A stretch of 64,000 bases of DNA from an uncultured Legionella sp. (GCA_902168255.1 CABHON010000009.1:1-64000); one strand, 5' to 3'. Numbered from the stretch's first letter, positions 17,672-26,990 are shown. Program-made: numbers and translations. The notes: generated by a model not told the origin, from the letters alone.

Positions 17672-18427
17672 ATGTCAATTGAACAAGTAAAAGAAAAAAT
17701 TGCATTAGTGACCGGTGCAAGTCGTGGAATAGGAAAAGCTATTGCTCTAAAATTAGCTGATGCGGGGTATTTTGTTATTGGTACCGCAACTACCGAAAAT
17801 GGTGCGCAACAAATTCAACAATATTTAGAATCTGCAAAACTAAAAGGTGATGGCATGGTTTTAGATATTGCTCAAAAAGACAGCATAGAGCCTTTTTTAG
17901 CTAAAATAGAAGAGATTTATCATGCACAGCCATCAGTATTAGTAAATAACGCTGGTATAACACGGGATAATCTTTTATTGAGAATGGAAGATGAAGAATG
18001 GGATGCGGTATTAGAGACTAATTTGTCGGGATTATATCGATTAACTAAAGCTTGTTTAAAGCCAATGTTCCGTGCTCGTTGGGGAAGAATTGTTAATATT
18101 AGTTCTGTAGTGGCAGCAATGGGCAATGCAGGACAAACAAATTATTGTACAACAAAAGCAGGTATATTAGGTTTCACCCGTTCGCTTGCCTGTGAAATTG
18201 CTAGCCGTAATATTACCGTGAATTCAGTTTCTCCTGGATTTATCGATACAGATATGACCCGTAAGCTTCCCGATGCTATTTGTGAAGAAATGTTGAAACG
18301 TGTTCCTATGCGCTGTTTAGGACAACCGGATGATATTGCTAATGCTGTAGTATTTTTAGTTTCTGATGGTGCTCGCTATATTACGGGCGAAAATATTCAT
18401 GTTAATGGTGGATTATACATGGAATAA
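17672..18427 (+). CDS. fabG: 3-oxoacyl-ACP reductase FabG
   Basis: FabG is the NADPH-dependent ketoreductase of the elongation cycle and belongs to the short-chain dehydrogenases. TGASRGIG (14-21) binds the cofactor, NNAGITRDN follows, and the Ser-Tyr-Lys triad lies in NISSVV...NYCTTKAG. At 251 residues it is normal. It lies 3 bp behind fabD. The usual acpP and fabF do not follow: the cluster ends here, facing a convergent operon. Confidence 0.96.
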   Translation: MSIEQVKEKIALVTGASRGIGKAIALKLADAGYFVIGTATTENGAQQIQQYLESAKLKGDGMVLDIAQKDSIEPFLAKIEEIYHAQPSVLVNNAGITRDNLLLRMEDEEWDAVLETNLSGLYRLTKACLKPMFRARWGRIVNISSVVAAMGNAGQTNYCTTKAGILGFTRSLACEIASRNITVNSVSPGFIDTDMTRKLPDAICEEMLKRVPMRCLGQPDDIANAVVFLVSDGARYITGENIHVNGGLYME

Positions 18428-18554
18428 TGCTGTTTGCAGGGAAGCCTTTCCCAATATGAGGGCTCCTTGCGAAGTATGGCGGAAATTTTTATAAATAGCC
18501 GCCTACAATTTCTCAATTGTCATCTTTAAGTTTGTTGTTAGTATGACTTACGAC

Positions 18555-19253
18555 TTACATCTCACCAACCGCTGCAAAAAAAGTTTCTGCAAGAACATGT
18601 ATTAATGATTCTGGTTTTAAATCTTTTAAAAAAAACTGTTGATTTACTTCTAATTCTAGGCCAATATATTTTTCTACTGGATAGAATTTTCGAAAGTAAG
18701 AAGTGAAGCCATCATTTTTGCCATAATAAGGATAGTTCATTCGAACACGATATTGGATGTCTTGTGTCCTGATTTTTTTTGCCCATATCTCACTTAACTG
18801 TTTTTCAAAAGGTCGGTCAGGATCATAAAGTAATCCAATGTCTGTTTGACGTATTTCACCATTTAATATTGGCGTAAAAGTATGAATGGATAAATGAAAA
18901 ATGGGTCCGGGTAATTTTTTAATATGATCAATAACTGGTTGACGGTAAGGATAATAATAGCGTGTAAGAATTTCTTGCTTAGTTTGATTATTTAGTGATT
19001 TTGTGATGTTGGAAAATAATTGTTGTTCATTTTTTTCTGAACGATTTAAATCAACAAGTAATCGTGAATATTTTCCTTTGACAGCTAATGATATGGCAGA
19101 AGAAGGATAATTTCTGAATGTTTCCCATAATAATATAGCGCCAATATCGATGGCTAAGTGAGTCTTTAATAAATCTGCATGTGGCAAAAAAAGCATTTTA
19201 AATTCAGGCGGAATTTCAGCGCTGGCATGTTCACAGGTTAATATAATGTTCAT
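18555..19253 (-). CDS. N-formylglutamate amidohydrolase-family enzyme
   Basis: Family features are the N-terminal TCEHASAEIPPEF motif, the DIGA and VDLNRSE segments, and SIHTF with conserved metal or catalytic residues. Named members deformylate N-formylglutamate in histidine degradation, but no hut genes are near. This is the last gene of a four-gene operon with a C39-like protease, an ATP-grasp ligase and a GCS2 ligase, joined by an ATGA overlap to the GCS2 gene. In this setting it more likely cleaves an amide or acyl group from a gamma-glutamyl or peptide product. Family assignment is firm; substrate unknown. Confidence 0.8.
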   Translation of the reverse strand: MNIILTCEHASAEIPPEFKMLFLPHADLLKTHLAIDIGAILLWETFRNYPSSAISLAVKGKYSRLLVDLNRSEKNEQQLFSNITKSLNNQTKQEILTRYYYPYRQPVIDHIKKLPGPIFHLSIHTFTPILNGEIRQTDIGLLYDPDRPFEKQLSEIWAKKIRTQDIQYRVRMNYPYYGKNDGFTSYFRKFYPVEKYIGLELEVNQQFFLKDLKPESLIHVLAETFFAAVGEM

Positions 19254-20482
19254 AGTTCAAATAGCTGGTTTTTACTAAGACATGTAGTCAGTTTTCGATA
19301 AATAGAAGATAAATCTTCTTGACCATTTCTTCTCGCTTTAAGTAAACGCTCGGCTAAATTACCGTGGATAAGAATTTTTTCTACTACTGTTTGATATTCT
19401 TGAGAAAGCGTGAATTTCTTTTCGGTTAATAAGGCTTGCCAAAAATCTCGGGCGGTATGAATGTTTTTGGTAGAAAATCCAAAGCTATTAATATAATCAG
19501 GCCAGTCATCTAAAGAGGTGTCCAGCCCATCTCGAATAGTGTGCTCATATAACGCATGTAAGCGCTCGGTGGGTATAGGGTGGGTTCTATAAATATCCGT
19601 TTGGTGAACTAGGTATTTTAACGTGCTGATAATGCTTGTCACACACGCCATATCCGCTAAAGGACATTCTTGAGTATCAACAATGCGGATCTCTAACGCT
19701 GAACGATCAAAACGAGGAATGGCGCCTCGGGAATTTAACCATTCATATTGTAAAATGTGATCTGGATCCAAGGGAGCAATGGCTTTATACATAGGTGTTA
19801 AAATTTTTTCATCGTATTCAGCTTGAGTGGTAATGAATTCGGGAATAACCTGCCCTGCAATGGAAGGAATGCTTTTTTGATTACTTCCATAATAACGTAA
19901 GCGTGTATCTTTAACACCTGTTTCCTTTCCTTCAATAAAAGGAGTGCTGGCTGTTAGTGCAGGAATTAAGGGCATTAATAATCGAGTAGCATTATGTAAT
20001 TGGGAAAATTCTTCATCATTGGCAAAAGGTATATTAATATGAACGCTTTGCAGGTTAGACCACCCATGTCCTACACAATTAAAAATTTGATTGAATGTTT
20101 TGTAGATGGTTTGATCACCATGCGGCCATAATTTCATGCATTGATGCGGGTCATACCAAGGATGAGCGCCGGTCGGCATCAAACAAGCAGAATACTTTTG
20201 CAGTAATTGATTAAGATGTACAATTTCTTTAAGAAAAAATTTCTCAAGAGAGGGAGACTCTTTTTTGGGGCCATTGGTTTTCAGCTCAATCACATGCAAC
20301 GCTAATTCATTACTGACAGCTACTTCTCCAAGCTCCACTTCATTGACAATTTTACCAGCTAATTTTTTTAACAACTCATCAGCAATAGGTAAAATATTTA
20401 AACTGGCTTGATCCACAATCATATATTCGAGTTCAATACCAACAACTGAGAAAAGGGGATACTTGTTTATTGTTTCATTCAT
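19250..20482 (-). CDS. GCS2-type carboxylate-amine ligase
   Basis: GIELEYMIVD near residue 16 and the later VHINIPF and EIRIVDTQECP segments place it in the GCS2/YbdK branch of glutamate-cysteine ligases, which use ATP to join a carboxylate to an amine through an acyl phosphate. Length about 410 residues. Starts at 20482 (MNETINK) or 20488 (MVMNET) are both possible; neither has a clear ribosome site, and both overlap the upstream ATP-grasp gene, so translational coupling is likely. With the neighbouring RimK-like ligase this makes two ATP-dependent amide-forming enzymes in one operon. Confidence 0.82.
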   Translation of the reverse strand: MNETINKYPLFSVVGIELEYMIVDQASLNILPIADELLKKLAGKIVNEVELGEVAVSNELALHVIELKTNGPKKESPSLEKFFLKEIVHLNQLLQKYSACLMPTGAHPWYDPHQCMKLWPHGDQTIYKTFNQIFNCVGHGWSNLQSVHINIPFANDEEFSQLHNATRLLMPLIPALTASTPFIEGKETGVKDTRLRYYGSNQKSIPSIAGQVIPEFITTQAEYDEKILTPMYKAIAPLDPDHILQYEWLNSRGAIPRFDRSALEIRIVDTQECPLADMACVTSIISTLKYLVHQTDIYRTHPIPTERLHALYEHTIRDGLDTSLDDWPDYINSFGFSTKNIHTARDFWQALLTEKKFTLSQEYQTVVEKILIHGNLAERLLKARRNGQEDLSSIYRKLTTCLSKNQLFEL

Positions 20483-21974
20483 AACCATGTTTTTGTTTCA
20501 TTCGTTTTAAGAAAGTTTGCATAATATTTGCATAAAGTGAATCTCCCAGTAGTTCATCTTCAAGGCCGTGATCGACGCTGGGATTATCATTTATTTCAAT
20601 GACATACACTTTTTTATTTATTTCTTTTAAATCAACCCCATATAACCCATCGCCAATGAGTTTGGCTGCTTTCATGGCATTTTCAAGTACAAGTTTAGGC
20701 ACTTTTTTCAATGGTACTGCTTGGGTATCGCCTACTTGTTTTTTGGGGGATTTTTCTGACCAGTTATAGATTTGCCAATGACCTGTAGTCATAAAATATT
20801 GGCATGCAAATAAGGGTGTATTATCAAAAATTCCAATCCGCCAATCAAATTCTGAAGGCATAAAACTCTGTGCAATTATTAATTCAGATGTTTTAAAAAA
20901 ACCTTTCAGTATACTTTTTAATTCTTTTATATCACTTGCTTTTTTTACCCCTTTTGAACAAGCACTGTCAGGAAGTTTGAGGACACAAGGAAAAGTTATT
21001 TGCTGAATTTTTTCCAGATAATTATAGGGGCTTAAAATAACGGTATTTGGCACTGAAATGTGATGGTATTTTAATAATTCAGCCAGATAAATTTTATTTG
21101 CGCATTTGAGAATAGAAATAGGATCATCGACAACAACGAGACCTTCCGCCATTGCTTGACGTGCAAAACGATAAGTATAATGGTTTACTGAAGTAGTTTC
21201 GCGAATAAAAAGACTATCATATTCATTTAAAGATTTTAAATCACTTTTTTCAATTAATTCTGCTTGAATACCTAAGTCTCCAGCGGCATCTATAAATTTT
21301 TTTAATGCTTTTTTATCAGATGGTGCTGTGTGATTATGAGCATTTAATTCATGTGGGCTATGAAGAATAGCCATATTAAAATGAATGGGTTTCTTTTTCG
21401 GAAAATAGTGCCTTTTTTTACTTAGGTAAAGGTTCATTGCTTCACAAAAAAATTCGTAATGGGAAGGCGGAATCTCTTTTAGTGACAGTGCAACAATTTT
21501 GTGTATAGTCCACTCTTTTTTGTATTTAAAGTAGACTCGAAACATGGGAACAGGGAAAAGTCTATAAAGCTTTTGACATAACACATCGTAGTGCTTGGCA
21601 ATGTTTTTTCCAAAATAAATACTGACAACAAATTCATCCGAATGAAGGTGATGAAAAGCGTGCTGCATTTCCTGGGTGAGTTCGACATTAATAATTGCTT
21701 CGAAGGTATGTTTTTCTAAATCTTGAATGCTTAAAACAGAGGGTAATACTCTATGTTTGCAGGCTTCTGCAAGAAGGGATGTATAATATCCTAAAGATTG
21801 ATAATGATAAGACTGACAAAGGTTAATGACGCGCAACGCACGTTTTTCTAAGAAATCATTCATCAGATAATCAACCACGGGAACGATTTCTATATCGTGA
21901 GGTAAATTATCAACTAGAGTTTTAAAGGCAGGTTCTTGATCGGGTAATAAGTCGCTAACAATAATTGTTTTCAT
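20475..21974 (-). CDS. RimK-like ATP-grasp ligase with unique N-terminal domain
   Basis: The C-terminal ~200 residues form an ATP-grasp domain: FPCVLKLPDSACSKGV carries the ATP-binding lysine and a glycine loop, SEFDWRIGIFDN the strand of RimK-type enzymes, and YVIEINDNPSVDHG holds the metal ligands (E460, N462). The first ~180 residues match nothing I recognise and could recognise the substrate. RimK relatives add glutamate or other amino acids to peptides or small acids. The gene overlaps the C39-like gene by ATGA and the GCS2 gene at its end. Confidence 0.82.
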   Translation of the reverse strand: MKTIIVSDLLPDQEPAFKTLVDNLPHDIEIVPVVDYLMNDFLEKRALRVINLCQSYHYQSLGYYTSLLAEACKHRVLPSVLSIQDLEKHTFEAIINVELTQEMQHAFHHLHSDEFVVSIYFGKNIAKHYDVLCQKLYRLFPVPMFRVYFKYKKEWTIHKIVALSLKEIPPSHYEFFCEAMNLYLSKKRHYFPKKKPIHFNMAILHSPHELNAHNHTAPSDKKALKKFIDAAGDLGIQAELIEKSDLKSLNEYDSLFIRETTSVNHYTYRFARQAMAEGLVVVDDPISILKCANKIYLAELLKYHHISVPNTVILSPYNYLEKIQQITFPCVLKLPDSACSKGVKKASDIKELKSILKGFFKTSELIIAQSFMPSEFDWRIGIFDNTPLFACQYFMTTGHWQIYNWSEKSPKKQVGDTQAVPLKKVPKLVLENAMKAAKLIGDGLYGVDLKEINKKVYVIEINDNPSVDHGLEDELLGDSLYANIMQTFLKRMKQKHGYE

Positions 21975-22684
21975 AAATTTTTTGGTTTAATGACAAGTAA
22001 ATTAGCATCATGAGTCACTGTACCTAATAAAATTGAATGAATCAAGCGGTAACGATCGACATGATAATAATTATCGGGAGATAGAGGATTTTCATGTGGA
22101 TCAGCAACAAGAATGCAACGTTCTTGTGCATTATAACCCCCTAACACCACAAAATGCCCAACTGCAATACCGCGAATATCATCTCTTACAATGATACCAT
22201 CTGCCGCAGTTAATTCACGGGCTGATTGATAAAGGTAAGTACAACTCAAACCAGCAATAAGAGGAATATCTTTTTCAATGTAATGTCTAAGCAGACTAAC
22301 AGTTAACTCTTTTGTTTGAATTCGTCCACCTTTTTCTAAAAAATCACAATAGGCTTGACATGCTTGGACAAGCCGAATATCCGAATTCTTATACAACATT
22401 TGAGCGTGAAGCTTATCAATTAATTCTGTTGAAGAAATAGGTTTAGGATAAAACCACGTTGGATCGAAAATATCTAAATTATAAACATATAAAGTGGCGT
22501 CATATCCTCGTGCTAGGGCATGTTCACCTAAAAATACAGCAATAGTACCTCCAGTTTCTAATTGGATCACTTGGGAAACTACATCTGATAAAGAGATATG
22601 ATCACCATAATATTGATATACGGCGTGGAGACTAGTAGGACCACAAGTCACATCATTTGGTTGGGTCGTCATTATAATGTTCAT
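21971..22684 (-). CDS. C39-like cysteine peptidase
   Basis: The papain-like triad of the C39 fold is readable: Q8 and C14 in QPNDVTCGPTSL, H177 in VGHFVVLGGY, and D195 in VADPHENP. C39 domains cut leader peptides behind double-glycine motifs or act as related peptidases. Here there is no ABC transporter domain, no signal peptide and no membrane span, so it should act in the cytoplasm. It is the first gene of the operon and the ATGA overlap couples it to the ATP-grasp ligase. No precursor-peptide gene is obvious nearby. Confidence 0.78.
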   Translation of the reverse strand: MNIIMTTQPNDVTCGPTSLHAVYQYYGDHISLSDVVSQVIQLETGGTIAVFLGEHALARGYDATLYVYNLDIFDPTWFYPKPISSTELIDKLHAQMLYKNSDIRLVQACQAYCDFLEKGGRIQTKELTVSLLRHYIEKDIPLIAGLSCTYLYQSARELTAADGIIVRDDIRGIAVGHFVVLGGYNAQERCILVADPHENPLSPDNYYHVDRYRLIHSILLGTVTHDANLLVIKPKNL

Positions 22685-22759
22685 GATTAATATCTTATAT
22701 TTTTATATAAAATCAGTATAGCAAAAAAGATTGTAATTTTCTTCACGGAGGTGATACTC

Positions 22760-22850
22760 TGCGGAATCGTAAGATTTTCAGGAGATTCCGCGAGATATAG
22801 GTTATATTTCGCGGAATCCGAATTTTTTTTTGACATTCCGCGAGATATCG
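22760..22850. repeat. cluster of palindromic CGCGGAAT / ATTCCGCG motifs
   Basis: GCGGAAT at 22761, ATTCCGCG at 22785, CGCGGAAT at 22810 and ATTCCGCG at 22835. The second and third form a near-perfect 33-bp palindrome (22785-22817). The second and fourth are direct repeats sharing ATTCCGCGAGATAT. The array stands just before a truncated ATPase gene tail. It resembles, in layout but not in sequence, the motif array of the cassette at 51066. Confidence 0.75.
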
Positions 22851-22881
22851 GCTATAAAATATTTGCTTCCAACATTATCCC

Positions 22882-23235
22882 ATGCTAGTTAAAGCTCTGG
22901 AACTTTCCGTAACCGCCGAGGCAAAATCTGGATGGCTTTTTAAAGGTAATCAGCAAGAAATGGGTGTTCAAATTGATTTATTGATCGATCGTTCTGATAA
23001 ATGTATTAATCTTTGTGAAATGAAATTTTATGAAGCCGAATTTGTTATTGATAAGAAATATGCAGAGATGTTACGAAGAAAAAAGGCAGTTTTTCGTGAA
23101 AAAAGCAAAACCAGGAAAACGCTCTTTATAACGATGATTACAGCATACGGAGTTAGTAAAAATTCATTATATTTAGAGTGTGTGGATCAACAATTAACAA
23201 TGGATGCTTTATTTATAGAAGGGGAAATAAGGTAA
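22882..23235 (+). pseudogene. C-terminal remnant of an AAA ATPase with DUF234/nuclease-like domain
   Basis: The 117 residues match in style the end of large ATPases whose C-terminal DUF234-type domain belongs to the PD-(D/E)XK nuclease-like fold: QIDLLIDRSDKCINLCEMKFY gives D32, E46 and K48 in the D...ExK arrangement. (Family fold statement is from memory.) The ATPase part, some 300 residues, is missing, and no ribosome site precedes the first ATG. It sits between the CGCGGAAT motif cluster and lipB. Probably a decayed mobile ATPase gene. Confidence 0.65.
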
Positions 23236-23263
23236 GAACAGCCTTTTTAATGAACCCTAATAT

Positions 23264-23941
23264 TTAGGTAAGACAAGACTCGCTTTTGCGAGAAGTAGTT
23301 AACAAGTCAACCAATATATTAGCTAATTCTTTTTCGATTATTGGAAAAGAAACTTCTGGCGCATGGGCTTTCATCTGGGTCATTTGCATATTAAATAAAC
23401 CACAAGGACGAATAGACTGAAACGGAGATAAATCCATATCGACATTTAAAGCTAAGCCATGGTAACTGAATCCTTGTTTAATTCGTAAACCAATAGAGGC
23501 AATTTTTTTGCCCTCGACATAAACGCCTGGCGCTTCACGAGAACCTGTAGCTTCCATATTATACCGCTTAAGCAAAGTAACAATAGCCCGTTCTTGCAAA
23601 CATACTAAGTCCCGAACATTTAACTCGTATTGTTTAAGGGCCAATAAAAGATAAATTACGGTTTGTCCTGGGCCATGATAGGTGATTTGTCCTCCACGAT
23701 CCGTTTGGATAATAGGAATAGCATTAGCGGCTAAAACATGCTCTGGCTTTCCTGCTTGGCCTTGAGTGTAAACGGGATGGTGTTGAACAACCCATATTTC
23801 GTCAGTAGGAGCATCCACTTCATGCTTCTTTTCAATACGGTCAAGCGTGAATTGTTTCATTTGCTCAAAGACGACAGAATAATCTTGTAATCCAAGATAT
23901 TTTACAGTTAGGGATTGATTACTTGTCGTCTCTGTATGCAT
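23264..23941 (-). CDS. lipB: octanoyl-ACP:protein octanoyltransferase LipB
   Basis: LipB transfers octanoate from ACP to lipoyl domains, the first step of lipoic acid synthesis. Conserved motifs: GGQITYHGPGQ, the lysine in GKKIASIGLRI, and RPCGL with the catalytic cysteine. The start MHTETTSNQ at 23941 lies 4 bp after the dacA stop; the frame is open into dacA but that extension is not LipB-like. The dacA-lipB order is a conserved gammaproteobacterial arrangement, here without the small ybeD gene between. Confidence 0.94.
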   Translation of the reverse strand: MHTETTSNQSLTVKYLGLQDYSVVFEQMKQFTLDRIEKKHEVDAPTDEIWVVQHHPVYTQGQAGKPEHVLAANAIPIIQTDRGGQITYHGPGQTVIYLLLALKQYELNVRDLVCLQERAIVTLLKRYNMEATGSREAPGVYVEGKKIASIGLRIKQGFSYHGLALNVDMDLSPFQSIRPCGLFNMQMTQMKAHAPEVSFPIIEKELANILVDLLTTSRKSESCLT

Positions 23942-23945
23942 AATA

Positions 23946-25190
23946 TTATTTGTTCCACCAGATTCGAATAGAATCTTTAATACGGGTCCAAATACCACCT
24001 TGAGGATCTTCTTCAAGTGCTACTAAAGGCTGCGTTGCAATTACATCATTGTTTAATTTTACAACGAGATTACCTAACGTTTGTCCTTTTGTAATTGGCG
24101 CACTTAAATCTTTTGGAACATCTTTGGTTATCACAATATTTTTATATTGATTGACAGGGACAGTCACATAAAGATCTTTTGTAATACCCGCAGAAATTTT
24201 AGGTGTTTGGCCTTTCCAAACGGGTATATCTTCCACTGCTGAACCTGCGCGATAGACTAAATGCGTTTCAAAAAAATGGAATCCGTAATTGAGTAATGCT
24301 TGGCTGTCACTCGCCCGTGCAGAGTCGCTTGGATCGCCTAATACGACAGAAATTAAACGAGTATCCTCTTTTTTAGCGGAGGCAACAAGGCAGAAGCCTG
24401 CTTCGTCGGTGTGGCCTGTTTTAATGCCATCAACACTGGAGTCACGCCATAATAAACGATTACGGTTAGGTTGACGAATGCCTGCATAGGTAAACCATTT
24501 TTCTTTGTACCAAGGATAAAACTCAGGAAAGTGCGCAATTAAAGCACGAGCAAGAATAGCTAAATCTTGTGCTGTGGTATAATGATTGGGATGAGGCATG
24601 CCAGTACTATCAGTAAAGTGGCTGTTTTTCATGCCGAGTTCTTGTGCTTGTTGATTCATCATGGAAGCAAAAGAAGGCTCATTTCCTCCAAGGTATTCTG
24701 CCATGGCCACGCATGCATCATTACCGGAATCAACAATAATCCCTTTGATTAAATCGCGTACTTTAACATTCTGCCCTACTTTAACAAACATTTTAGAGCC
24801 GCCCGTCCGCCACGCATCTTCACTTATTGGCACTTCAGTATCTAATGTAATTTGGCCAGATTTAAGCGCAGAAGAAACAACATACAATGTCATCATTTTT
24901 GTTAAACTGGCAGGAGCGCGTTTAACGGTTGCATTTTGTTGTGTAATAATTTTTCCACTTTGAGCATCAATGAGAATATAAGCAGCAGCTTGTAAAGAAG
25001 GGGGAATCGGGTTGATCGTGGGCATTTCTGGTTTTGGCGTATCCGCAACAGGATTAAGCTCAGGAAGTGCAGCATCGGCTACAGGCGTAGCAGATGTCGA
25101 TGCATCTTCTGCAAAAACTGTGGGGGAATAAAAAGTAGAACCCAGTAATAATAAAGATGCAGAAAGCAGCGTAAGGTTTGTTTTTTTCAT
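23946..25190 (-). CDS. dacA: D-alanyl-D-alanine carboxypeptidase (PBP5/6 type)
   Basis: This low-molecular-weight penicillin-binding protein trims the terminal D-Ala of peptidoglycan. A cleavable signal peptide ends near TVFAEDA. The penicillin-binding motifs are SLTK, SGN (in VDSGNDACV) and KTG (in GIKTGHTDEAG). The C-terminus GIWTRIKDSIRIWWNK is the amphipathic helix that anchors PBP5 to the inner membrane. An unusual Pro/Ala-rich linker of ~35 residues lies between signal peptide and catalytic domain. First gene of dacA-lipB. Confidence 0.95.
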   Translation of the reverse strand: MKKTNLTLLSASLLLLGSTFYSPTVFAEDASTSATPVADAALPELNPVADTPKPEMPTINPIPPSLQAAAYILIDAQSGKIITQQNATVKRAPASLTKMMTLYVVSSALKSGQITLDTEVPISEDAWRTGGSKMFVKVGQNVKVRDLIKGIIVDSGNDACVAMAEYLGGNEPSFASMMNQQAQELGMKNSHFTDSTGMPHPNHYTTAQDLAILARALIAHFPEFYPWYKEKWFTYAGIRQPNRNRLLWRDSSVDGIKTGHTDEAGFCLVASAKKEDTRLISVVLGDPSDSARASDSQALLNYGFHFFETHLVYRAGSAVEDIPVWKGQTPKISAGITKDLYVTVPVNQYKNIVITKDVPKDLSAPITKGQTLGNLVVKLNNDVIATQPLVALEEDPQGGIWTRIKDSIRIWWNK

Positions 25191-25369
25191 ATGTTGTTAG
25201 TTGCTCGAATTAAAAAGTGAATCTAAAAAATAACGACAAATTTTATAGAAAACAGCTTGAAATTACAATGTTTTGAGGTTGATTTTATAGCTAATGCCAA
25301 GATATTTAGTGTCCACAAGAGAAACTTTGTCTATAATGAATTATCCAGTTTCACAGCAGATTAAATTCT

Positions 25370-26215
25370 TTGAAAAACGCAATCACGGGAATAATAATTT
25401 TTCTTTTAATGTTTTCGGTTGTAGGATTTTATCTTGCTATTCGTCCCGTTAAAATCATTAGCCCTTATACCCCTCACACTTTTGGTGTTGCTTATGAAGC
25501 GATTTCTTTTCAAACAACGGATAATCTTACTCTACGAGGCTGGTTTATTCCTAACACGAATCCTAATGCTAAAACAATTATTTTGATGCATGGTTATCCT
25601 GCGGATAAAGGGAATATACTTCCAGCAACGTTATTTTTACATAAATACTACCATTTATTATATTTCGATTTTCGCTATTTAGGTGAAAGCGAAGGGCATT
25701 ACTCTACTATCGGAAAAAATGAAGTATTAGATTTACTTGCAGCTATTGAATATTTAAAGAAGCGGAATGTTCATGAAGTGGGTGTCTGGGGATTTTCAGT
25801 AGGAGGGGCTGTTGGTTTAATGACAACACCATTAGCACCTGAGATTAAAGCAATGGTTGTAGAATCTGGTTATGCACGATTAGATTGGATGGCTTATCGA
25901 TATTATCGTACACCGATATTAAAGTATCTGCTCGGAGAACTGACACGCTTATGGGCTTGGCTGGTTTTAGGATTTGATTTAAAAAATGTTTGTCCCGCCT
26001 GCATGGCTGAAAATATTAAGGTACCTGTTTTACTGGTGTATTCCACAAAGGATCAAGTAGTAGATTATGAAAGTTTTGTGTTAATCAAAAAGGCATTAAG
26101 AAATAATGCTAACGTAGAAATGTTAATAACGGACAACCCTCATGGCGGGCACAGTAAAAATTATCCAGCTGTTGTGACTAGCTTTTTTCAAAAATACTTA
26201 ACTAACGCGGAATAA
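25370..26215 (+). CDS. membrane-anchored alpha/beta hydrolase
   Basis: An N-terminal hydrophobic segment (IIIFLLMFSVVGFYLAI) is a membrane anchor or uncleaved signal. The hydrolase fold follows: LMHGYPADKG, then GVWGFSVGG with the nucleophile serine, an acid in STKDQVVD, and the final histidine in PHGGHSKNY. The start appears to be TTG at 25370; an ATG at codon 14 would cut the anchor. A TATAAT stands at 25332. Substrate unknown; the family covers esterases and peptidases. Confidence 0.75.
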   Translation: MKNAITGIIIFLLMFSVVGFYLAIRPVKIISPYTPHTFGVAYEAISFQTTDNLTLRGWFIPNTNPNAKTIILMHGYPADKGNILPATLFLHKYYHLLYFDFRYLGESEGHYSTIGKNEVLDLLAAIEYLKKRNVHEVGVWGFSVGGAVGLMTTPLAPEIKAMVVESGYARLDWMAYRYYRTPILKYLLGELTRLWAWLVLGFDLKNVCPACMAENIKVPVLLVYSTKDQVVDYESFVLIKKALRNNANVEMLITDNPHGGHSKNYPAVVTSFFQKYLTNAE

Positions 26216-26304
26216 AAAAATTGTATATACGCTTCGCACATGGGTTATAGATCGTAGGGACCTACCCCGACAATCAATATTTCATAAGAATTAGGTATAG
26301 ATTT

Positions 26305-26961
26305 TTACAGAAATGAAGGAATTACTTCAGTTAAATGATCTTTTAAATCGCCCAAGCGACTGTGAAAAAAATGAGTGGTATCCGGCATTTTTATGAGTAG
26401 TGGTTGAGGTTTCAGTTCCGCATGCCATTGATATACTGCTTCGGGTAGAGCAATTTCATCTTCTTCCCCTTGTACAACAACCCAAGGTAAAGAAAAACCA
26501 GCAAACTCAGTAAAGTCATAATGTTGTACCGCAGGAGCAATACTAGCAAGACATTGAACATGATCAGTGCTTTTTGCTGCAGCTCGAAAGGTGACATACG
26601 AACCAAAGGAAAATCCAGCAAGGCAGAATCGAAGATTGGGTGTATCTTTCAATAATTCCTTCATGATGAAAATCATATCATCGCTTTCCCCAATTCCTGC
26701 ATCATAGGCTCCTTCGCTTTGTCCAACACCACGAAAATTAAAGCGTAAACTGGGAATGCCTAAATCTTGAAACGTGCGGGCAAGGGTCGTGACTACTTTG
26801 TTTTGCATAGTTCCACCATAGAGAGAATGGGGATGCCCAAGAATAGCAAGATAGTCGAAGCGGCTTTCGGAAGGGCATTGTAAAATAGCTTCTAATTTAC
26901 CAGTTAGACCTTCTAAAAATAAAGATTGTTCGCCTTTTCGATATAAAGACTGGATATTCAT
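26305..26961 (-). CDS. alpha/beta hydrolase of the COG2945 type
   Basis: A 218-residue cytoplasmic hydrolase: LGHPHSLYGGTMQNKVV and LRFNFRGVGQSEG are hallmarks of the small COG2945 group, GFSFGS holds the serine, GEEDEI the acid, and THFFHSRL the histidine. Function of the group is not established. The ATG has no Shine-Dalgarno, and an unusual pseudoknot-capable sequence lies 30-72 bases upstream in what would be its leader. Confidence 0.8.
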   Translation of the reverse strand: MNIQSLYRKGEQSLFLEGLTGKLEAILQCPSESRFDYLAILGHPHSLYGGTMQNKVVTTLARTFQDLGIPSLRFNFRGVGQSEGAYDAGIGESDDMIFIMKELLKDTPNLRFCLAGFSFGSYVTFRAAAKSTDHVQCLASIAPAVQHYDFTEFAGFSLPWVVVQGEEDEIALPEAVYQWHAELKPQPLLIKMPDTTHFFHSRLGDLKDHLTEVIPSFL

Positions 26962-26990
26962 GAAATAAAAGAATTTAGTAGAAATAGAAA

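Noticed and set aside
26253-26265. Possible decayed REP palindrome (GTAGGGACCTAC)
   Set aside because: Only the outer bases resemble the element at 44239; too short to support.
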